Positions 59,260 to 64,000 of a stretch of 64,000 nt of DNA are shown here, piece after piece. Made by a program: the position numbers and the translations under genes. The stretch comes from JABJAG01 sp965222215 (GTDB lineage Bacteria > Pseudomonadota > Alphaproteobacteria > UBA6615). Where the stretch lies: the NCBI GenBank assembly GCA_965222215.1, contig OZ244931.1, positions 1,984,001-2,048,000 of the forward strand, read 5' to 3'. The first letter of the stretch is position 1, and every line of letters begins with the position of its first letter. The notes beneath the pieces were generated by a model that saw nothing but the letters and a program-made list of their open reading frames with translations, searched no databases and was not told the DNA's origin.

Positions 59260-60726
59260 ATGATCGAAAAACTGAAATGGTCTGAACTCTCGCGTCGAGA
59301 GATTCTGAAAGCCGGTACCGCCGCCGCCGCGGCGGGTGCCGCCACGCCGATGATGGCGGGCACCGCCTTCGGCGCCACCGAAGAAGAGCGCATTATCGCC
59401 GCCGCGAAGAAAGCCGTCCCCGACGGTCAGGACCTGACCGGCCTGATGTGGGGCCTCTATTCGTCCGGCGCGCAGCCCGTGATGGACGAATTCGGCGACA
59501 TGACCGGCATCAAGATCACCAAGCTGCAGGACATCAGCGCGTTCGAAATTCCGCAGCGCGCGATGGCCGAAGCGCTGTCGAAGTCGCCTGAATTCGACTT
59601 CTTCCACGTCGATACGAACATGATCCCGTCGCTGGCCTCGGCCGGCCTGCTGGAGCCGCTGGACGACTACATGGAAGCCGCCGGCTTCAAGGTCAACGCG
59701 GTTGGCGATTTCGGCAAGTTCCTGACCTACAAGGGCAAGACCTACGGCATCACGACCGACGGCAACGTCCATGTGCAGTTCATCCGCAGCGACTTGTTTA
59801 ACGATCCGGACGAGCGCAAGGCCTTCGCCGACAAGCACGGCCGCGAGCTGACATGGCCGGATACCTGGGAAGAAGATCTGGAGATCATGAAGTTCTTCCA
59901 CCGTCCCGATCAGGACATGTGGGGCACCGCGAGCCTGCGTGACCGCGGTTCGTCCGTCGCCTGGTGGTACATGTACCTGCACAGCGCCGGCGGGTTCCCG
60001 TTCACCGACGACATGGACCCGAACATCGACAACGAGATCGGCGAGTACGCGTTCCAGACATATCTGGATCTCAAGCAGGTCTCGCATCCGGAAGCAGCCG
60101 GCTGGGGTACGCCGCAGATGATCCCGCGGATCATTAACGGCAACGCCTTCTCCTGCCAGTACTGGGACGGCATCATCGCGCTGGCCGAGAACCCGGAGAA
60201 GTCGAAGACCGCCGGCAAGTGGATCTATGGTCCGGTTCCGGGTTCGCGCAAGAGCGGCAAACTCATCAAGCGTTCGATCTCGACGCCGAACGTCGGTGTG
60301 CTGGTCAACCGGCACAGCCCGCGCAAGGAAGCGATGGCCTACATGGCGCTGTATCTCGGCACCGCGGCCAACAGCGCGCGCATCGTCGGCGACCCGGTCA
60401 ACACGTTCCACGATCCCTGGCACGTCGACCACTTCAAGCCCGGCTCTCTGCCCGAAAAGGTCTACACGAAGGGTGGCATGGACGCGATCAAGCAGAACCT
60501 GCAGATCGTGACCCCGCCGATCTTCCTGACCGGACTGCTGGAGTTCGAGACCGAGCTCAAGCGGAACCTGTCGGAGATGTATGCGGGCGACAAGGACGCC
60601 AAGAAGGCCGCGTCCGACACGTCGGATGCCTGGAACCGGGCGATCCGCCGCATCGGCAAGCGCCGGCTCAAGGAAGAGCTGGTCACCTACAAGTCATTGT
60701 TCCCGTCGATCGACGTCCCGTCCTAA
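59260..60726 (+). CDS. ABC transporter extracellular solute-binding protein (Tat-type signal)
   Basis: A 488-residue family 1-like binding protein. The N terminus has a twin-arginine signal, SRREILK (11-17) followed by an alanine-rich hydrophobic stretch and an AFGA cleavage zone, so it is exported folded. The mature part resembles sugar or polyol binding proteins of the UgpB/MalE type. ATG at 59260 follows GGGAGG. First gene of the ABC operon; a strong hairpin separates it from the permeases, which commonly raises binding-protein expression. Confidence 0.9.
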   Translation: MIEKLKWSELSRREILKAGTAAAAAGAATPMMAGTAFGATEEERIIAAAKKAVPDGQDLTGLMWGLYSSGAQPVMDEFGDMTGIKITKLQDISAFEIPQRAMAEALSKSPEFDFFHVDTNMIPSLASAGLLEPLDDYMEAAGFKVNAVGDFGKFLTYKGKTYGITTDGNVHVQFIRSDLFNDPDERKAFADKHGRELTWPDTWEEDLEIMKFFHRPDQDMWGTASLRDRGSSVAWWYMYLHSAGGFPFTDDMDPNIDNEIGEYAFQTYLDLKQVSHPEAAGWGTPQMIPRIINGNAFSCQYWDGIIALAENPEKSKTAGKWIYGPVPGSRKSGKLIKRSISTPNVGVLVNRHSPRKEAMAYMALYLGTAANSARIVGDPVNTFHDPWHVDHFKPGSLPEKVYTKGGMDAIKQNLQIVTPPIFLTGLLEFETELKRNLSEMYAGDKDAKKAASDTSDAWNRAIRRIGKRRLKEELVTYKSLFPSIDVPS

Positions 60727-60761
60727 GCGACGGTCTTCGATCGATACTGCAGTCGATAACA

Positions 60762-60788
60762 CTCCGGGGCGCCTCGCGCGCCCCGGAG
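60762..60788 (+). promoter_or_regulatory. Intercistronic hairpin between binding protein and permease genes
   Basis: Perfect 11-base stem CTCCGGGGCGC/GCGCCCCGGAG with a five-base loop and no T run. Its position suits an mRNA 3' stabiliser or partial attenuator that allows more binding protein than permease. Confidence 0.65.
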
Positions 60789-60807
60789 ACATCGGGATTT
60801 TGGGGTC

Positions 60808-61815
60808 ATGACCGCTGACACGACACTAACAGTCGAGCCTGCGCCGAAGCGCACGAGCTTGCGCGAGATGACGCGCGCGCAGGGTATCCGCCGGTTCAAG
60901 TGGACGGTCCTGACCCCGCTTATCGGACTGATGGTGTTTATCCTGATGCCGGCGTTCCTGCTGCAGGGCTACTTTTCTTTCTTTGCGTTCTCGATCTTCG
61001 ACGCCGGCGAGGACACATCTTTCCTGTCCTACTTCCGGGCATCGACCTGGGTCGGCTTCGATCTATGGGCGGACGCGCTGAGCGACAACAAGTTCGGCTT
61101 CGCGATCATCCGCTCACTCCTGTTTTCGACTGGCGTCACCGTCGGCTGCTTTATCCTGGGATTTGCGCTGGCGCTGCTGATGTACCGCCCGTTCCGGGGA
61201 CAGGGCTTCTATTACATCTTCTTCATTCTGCCGATGCTGACCGTTCCGATCGTCATCGCCTACACAGGCGAGATGATCCTGTACCAGAACGGTCCGCTGA
61301 ACGACATGATCGGCATGCTTACGGGCACGCGCAGCGAAGCGCAGTTTCTCTACAAGCAGGAAGTCGCGCTGACGACCATCGCCTTCATGGAGATATGGAA
61401 CTGGACCCCGTTCAGCTTCATCATCATGATGGCGGGCCTAGCGTCCCTGCCCAAGGAACCCCAGGAAGCCGCGCAAATTCTCGGCGCGAGCAAGTGGCGC
61501 ATCTTCTGGGAAGTCCAGGTGCCGCTGCTGCGGCCGGTTATCCTCCTGGCGCTGATCCTGCGCTTCCTGGAATCGATGGCGGAGTTCCCCAAGACCTGGG
61601 GCCTGCTCCAGGGCGGCCCCGGCTCGGCGACAGAAACCATCCCGGTCTACATCTTCATCAACGCCTGGCAGTTCTTCGACATCTCCTACGGCGCGGTGCT
61701 GTCCTACCTCGTGCTGTTCATGATGGTGGCTATCGTGATGACGGCGATCTGGCTGCTCCGGCGCGAGAAGAAGAGCCTCGACGCGATGTACGAATCGCGC
61801 CCGCAGGAGGGCTGA
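60808..61815 (+). CDS. ABC transporter permease, MalF/UgpA type
   Basis: A 335-residue membrane protein with six helices and the EAA loop 'EAAQILGASKWRIFWEVQVP' (quoted at 20 residues), which docks on the ATPase. A longer N-terminal region and the periplasmic segment after helix 1 are typical of the MalF-like partner. ATG 81 bases after the binding-protein stop, within a short intergenic zone after the hairpin. Confidence 0.9.
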   Translation: MTADTTLTVEPAPKRTSLREMTRAQGIRRFKWTVLTPLIGLMVFILMPAFLLQGYFSFFAFSIFDAGEDTSFLSYFRASTWVGFDLWADALSDNKFGFAIIRSLLFSTGVTVGCFILGFALALLMYRPFRGQGFYYIFFILPMLTVPIVIAYTGEMILYQNGPLNDMIGMLTGTRSEAQFLYKQEVALTTIAFMEIWNWTPFSFIIMMAGLASLPKEPQEAAQILGASKWRIFWEVQVPLLRPVILLALILRFLESMAEFPKTWGLLQGGPGSATETIPVYIFINAWQFFDISYGAVLSYLVLFMMVAIVMTAIWLLRREKKSLDAMYESRPQEG

Positions 61816-61819
61816 GCCG

Positions 61820-62722
61820 ATGGCGATGACAAAATCACAGCGGCGCACAGCCTACTCGGTCTTCCGCTACGCGATGCTGACGGTCTGGCTGTTTATCGTT
61901 GCCTTCCCGATCTTCTGGATGGTCTCGACCTCGTTCAAGCCGGACAAGGAATGGTTTGCCTGGCCGCCGGTCTACATTTCCGAGAACGCCACGCTGCAGA
62001 ACTACCTCGCCGTCTGGGCGGATGTGGAAAGCCACTCCGTCGACGAGCAGACGGGAGAAATCAAGACCTACGCCCAGTCCCTGCAACGCCCATGGACGGC
62101 GCTCGGTAACAGCGCCCTGATCTCATTTATCGCGACGACCCTGTCGGTGCTGTTCGGCTCCGTCCTCGCCTACGGCGTGTCGCGGTACCAGATCCTGTCC
62201 GAAGCGCGAATGTTCCAGTTACTGATGTTGCGCATGGTGCCGCCCATCGTGCTCGTGGCGCCGATATCCATCTGGTACAGCGCGCTTGGACTGCTCGACA
62301 CCATCACCGGGCTGGTGATGCTCTATTTCCTGACGACCCTTCCCTATGCGGTCTGGATGTCGAAAAGCTTTATCGACGAAGTGCCGAGGGAGATGGAACA
62401 GGCCGCCGAAATCCTCGGCGCCAGCCGATGGCGAACGATCTGGGAAGTGGTGCTGCCACTGGTCCGATCCGGCCTGGTGGCGACGTTCCTGTTCATCCTG
62501 ATCCTGACATGGAGCGAGTATTTGCTGGCGCTCCTGCTCTCGAAAGCGCAGGTCGTCACGCTGCCCGTTGAACTGTCTAAGTACCAGGGCTCGACAGAAG
62601 GCCGTGTCTACGGACGCCAGGCCGCCCTGTCCGTTGGAATTACTCTCCCGCTGATCGTGGTGGGCCTGATTATCCGCAAGCACCTTGCGCGCGGTTTCAG
62701 TTTTGGGATGGTGAGGAGGTAG
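61820..62722 (+). CDS. ABC transporter permease, MalG/UgpE type
   Basis: A 300-residue membrane protein with six helices; the EAA loop is 'EQAAEILGASRWRTIWEVVL'. It starts four bases after the MalF-like gene and forms the heterodimeric channel with it. The region between helices 1 and 2 (SVDEQTGEIKTYAQSLQRP) is the usual periplasmic loop. Followed six bases later by the ATPase gene. Confidence 0.91.
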   Translation: MAMTKSQRRTAYSVFRYAMLTVWLFIVAFPIFWMVSTSFKPDKEWFAWPPVYISENATLQNYLAVWADVESHSVDEQTGEIKTYAQSLQRPWTALGNSALISFIATTLSVLFGSVLAYGVSRYQILSEARMFQLLMLRMVPPIVLVAPISIWYSALGLLDTITGLVMLYFLTTLPYAVWMSKSFIDEVPREMEQAAEILGASRWRTIWEVVLPLVRSGLVATFLFILILTWSEYLLALLLSKAQVVTLPVELSKYQGSTEGRVYGRQAALSVGITLPLIVVGLIIRKHLARGFSFGMVRR

Positions 62723-62728
62723 CGCGCC

Positions 62729-63805
62729 ATGTCTCGTATCGAACTCGACAGCTTGCGCAAGGAATACGGCAACGTCGTAGCCGTGAAGCAGATGAACCTG
62801 ACCATCGAGGACGGCGAGTTCATCGTCTTCGTCGGCCCGTCCGGCTGCGGCAAAACGACGACGCTGCGCATGATCGCTGGTTTCGAAGATCCGACGGCCG
62901 GCGAAATCCGGATCGACGGCGATGTCGTGAACGAAAAGGAACCGGGCGACCGTGACCTGGGCATGGTGTTCCAGAGCCACGCGCTGTTCCCGCACAAAAA
63001 CGTCGCGGACAACATCGCCTTCGGCCTGCGCATGCAGAAGGTGCCCCAGGACGAGCAGCAGCGCCGCGTCCAGGAGGTCTCCGAGCTTGTGCGCATCACC
63101 CACCTGCTGGGCAAGATGCCGGCGCAGTGTTCGGGCGGCGAGTCCCAGCGCATCGCGCTTGCGCGCACACTTGTCACGGAGCCGTCCAACTTCCTGCTCG
63201 ACGAGCCCCTGTCATCGCTCGACGCAAAACTGCGCCGCGAGCTGCGCACTGAGTGTGACCGCCTGCACGACGAACTGCAGAAGACATTCGTCTACGTGAC
63301 CCATGACCAGGAAGAGGCGATGACACTCGCCGACCGGATCATCGTGATGAACCAGGGCGAGATCGTGCAGCAGGGCACACCACTGGAAATCTACGGCGAC
63401 CCCGTCTCCTATTTTGTGGCCGACTTCTTTGGCAATCCTGCGATGAACCTGATCGACGGTGAGTTCACCAGGAACGGCGATGCGATGGAATTCAAGAGCG
63501 GCCACTTCGACATCCCGCTCCCGGCGAAATACGCTTCGACGGCGCCCGGCAAGGGTACGCTGGGTATTCGCCCGGAGAATGTTCAGGTCGGCGGTGACGG
63601 AACCGGCGCCACCATCGATCGCGAGGTCGAACTGGTCGAACCGCTTGGCAAGGACACCCTGCTCTACTTCGAAACCACTGAGGACCGCCCGTTCGTCGCC
63701 GTCATTGAGGGCACACAGCCGATGAAACGGCACGAGAATGTGACCCTGCGCCTTCCGGACGACGCGATCTTCCTGTTCGACGCGAACGGCGACCGCATCC
63801 GCTAA
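62729..63805 (+). CDS. ABC transporter ATP-binding protein, MalK/UgpC type
   Basis: A 358-residue ATPase. Walker A GPSGCGKT (36-43), Q-loop VFQSHALFPH, signature CSGGESQ (134-140, a variant of LSGGQ), Walker B LLDEP (156-160) and the switch histidine H192 in THDQEEAM. The C-terminal third is the OB-fold regulatory domain of the MalK group (RPENVQVG). It powers uptake of the solute bound by the 59260 product. Confidence 0.93.
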   Translation: MSRIELDSLRKEYGNVVAVKQMNLTIEDGEFIVFVGPSGCGKTTTLRMIAGFEDPTAGEIRIDGDVVNEKEPGDRDLGMVFQSHALFPHKNVADNIAFGLRMQKVPQDEQQRRVQEVSELVRITHLLGKMPAQCSGGESQRIALARTLVTEPSNFLLDEPLSSLDAKLRRELRTECDRLHDELQKTFVYVTHDQEEAMTLADRIIVMNQGEIVQQGTPLEIYGDPVSYFVADFFGNPAMNLIDGEFTRNGDAMEFKSGHFDIPLPAKYASTAPGKGTLGIRPENVQVGGDGTGATIDREVELVEPLGKDTLLYFETTEDRPFVAVIEGTQPMKRHENVTLRLPDDAIFLFDANGDRIR

Positions 63806-63837
63806 CACGCCAAAGCCGCACCCTGGGGAGGCGCACC

Positions 63838-64000
63838 ATGCCTGTCGTGAACACCGGCCGCTTCGACATCAACTATGTCGAGGAAGGCGACGGCTTTCCG
63901 GTTCTCCTGATCCACGGGCTTGCGGGAGACCACACCGCGTGGCTGCCGCAACTCGACGCGTGGAAGAACCAATACCGGGTCATCGCATTCGACAATCCGG
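63838..64000 (+). CDS. Alpha/beta hydrolase (N-terminal fragment)
   Basis: The first 54 codons of an alpha/beta hydrolase; the gene runs past the right edge. INYVEEGDGFPVLLIHGLAG is the usual strand 3 plus oxyanion loop, and 'VIAFDNP' is strand 4. ATG at 63838 after GGGGAGG, 32 bases from the ATPase stop. Probably the last-acting or downstream catabolic enzyme of the ABC operon. Catalytic residues lie outside the window. Confidence 0.85.
   Translation, partial: MPVVNTGRFDINYVEEGDGFPVLLIHGLAGDHTAWLPQLDAWKNQYRVIAFDNP

Noticed and set aside
58351..60432. A 693-codon minus-strand frame that would fuse a long N-terminal region to the XRE-cupin regulator
   Set aside because: The extra part is antisense to the ABC binding protein. 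HTH and cupin domains and a ribosome site define a 218-residue gene ending at 59007.
1..64000. CRISPR arrays, prophage, transposases, tRNA or rRNA genes
   Set aside because: No regularly spaced direct repeats, no transposase or integrase motifs and no cloverleaf or rRNA-like sequence were noticed; this is a reading by eye and a short tRNA could be missed.

Overview
The window reads as chromosomal DNA of a GC-rich Alphaproteobacterium with a catabolic, probably marine, lifestyle (an inference from gene content; no rRNA, tRNA or housekeeping operon fixes the taxon). It carries several tripartite TRAP transporter genes, cyclase-family hydrolases, a hydantoinase operon, CoxM/CoxS-type flavin and iron-sulfur subunits, an acetoin-type 2-oxo acid dehydrogenase, and many small locally acting regulators. 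Two dispersed palindromic repeat families of alphaproteobacterial type are also present.

Layout. 1-5 kb: a minus-strand TRAP operon (dctP, dctQ, dctM, polysaccharide deacetylase-like, cut-off 2-hydroxyacid dehydrogenase) facing a divergent GntR/FCD regulator. 5-9.5 kb: MetE-like enzyme, membrane cytochrome c, GST, OsmC, then CoxM and CoxS homologues without a CoxL. 9.6-17.6 kb: a second TRAP system (dctQ-dctM on minus, two almost identical dctP genes on plus), a muconolactone isomerase-like protein, a second OsmC, a LysR regulator and an orphan dctP. 17.8-22 kb: acetoin dehydrogenase-like E1alpha, E1beta and lipoyl-hydrolase E2 with a 3-hydroxyisobutyrate dehydrogenase-like gene. 22-26.6 kb: HisD paralogue, two cyclase-family paralogues, SDR. 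26.6-34.4 kb: an atypical FAD synthetase-family protein, a deiodinase-like thioredoxin-fold protein, cupin, TetR plus flavin monooxygenase-like gene, glycerate kinase, amt-glnK.

34.4-41.3 kb: intradiol ring-cleavage dioxygenase, 3-hydroxyisobutyrate dehydrogenase-like, IclR, nitroreductase, class III CoA-transferase, second IclR, Gfo/Idh/MocA oxidoreductase. Three copies of a GTTCG-N5-CGAAC inverted repeat link the dioxygenase/IclR and nitroreductase/CoA-transferase intergenic regions into a likely single regulon. 41.4-48.3 kb: LLM flavin oxidoreductase, two LysR paralogues with large palindromes, SDR, a repeat-containing lipoprotein, TauE/SafE, DUF899 and GFA-family proteins. 48.4-57.5 kb: a tight six-gene minus-strand operon (hyuA, two hyuB paralogues, a serine beta-lactamase-family hydrolase, two SDRs) with a divergent TetR. 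57.5-64 kb: alpha/beta hydrolase and XRE-cupin regulator divergent from an ABC uptake operon (Tat-type binding protein, two permeases, ATPase) ending in a truncated alpha/beta hydrolase.

The general pattern is a row of independent catabolic modules: uptake system, one or two regulators with a palindrome in the divergent promoter, and a few oxidoreductases or hydrolases. Most substrates cannot be named from sequence alone. The strongest unusual signals are the sequence-homogenised dctP pair, the shared inverted repeats of the IclR region, the doubled HyuB operon, the CoxM/CoxS pair without a catalytic subunit, and cyclases lacking the family's metal-site histidines.
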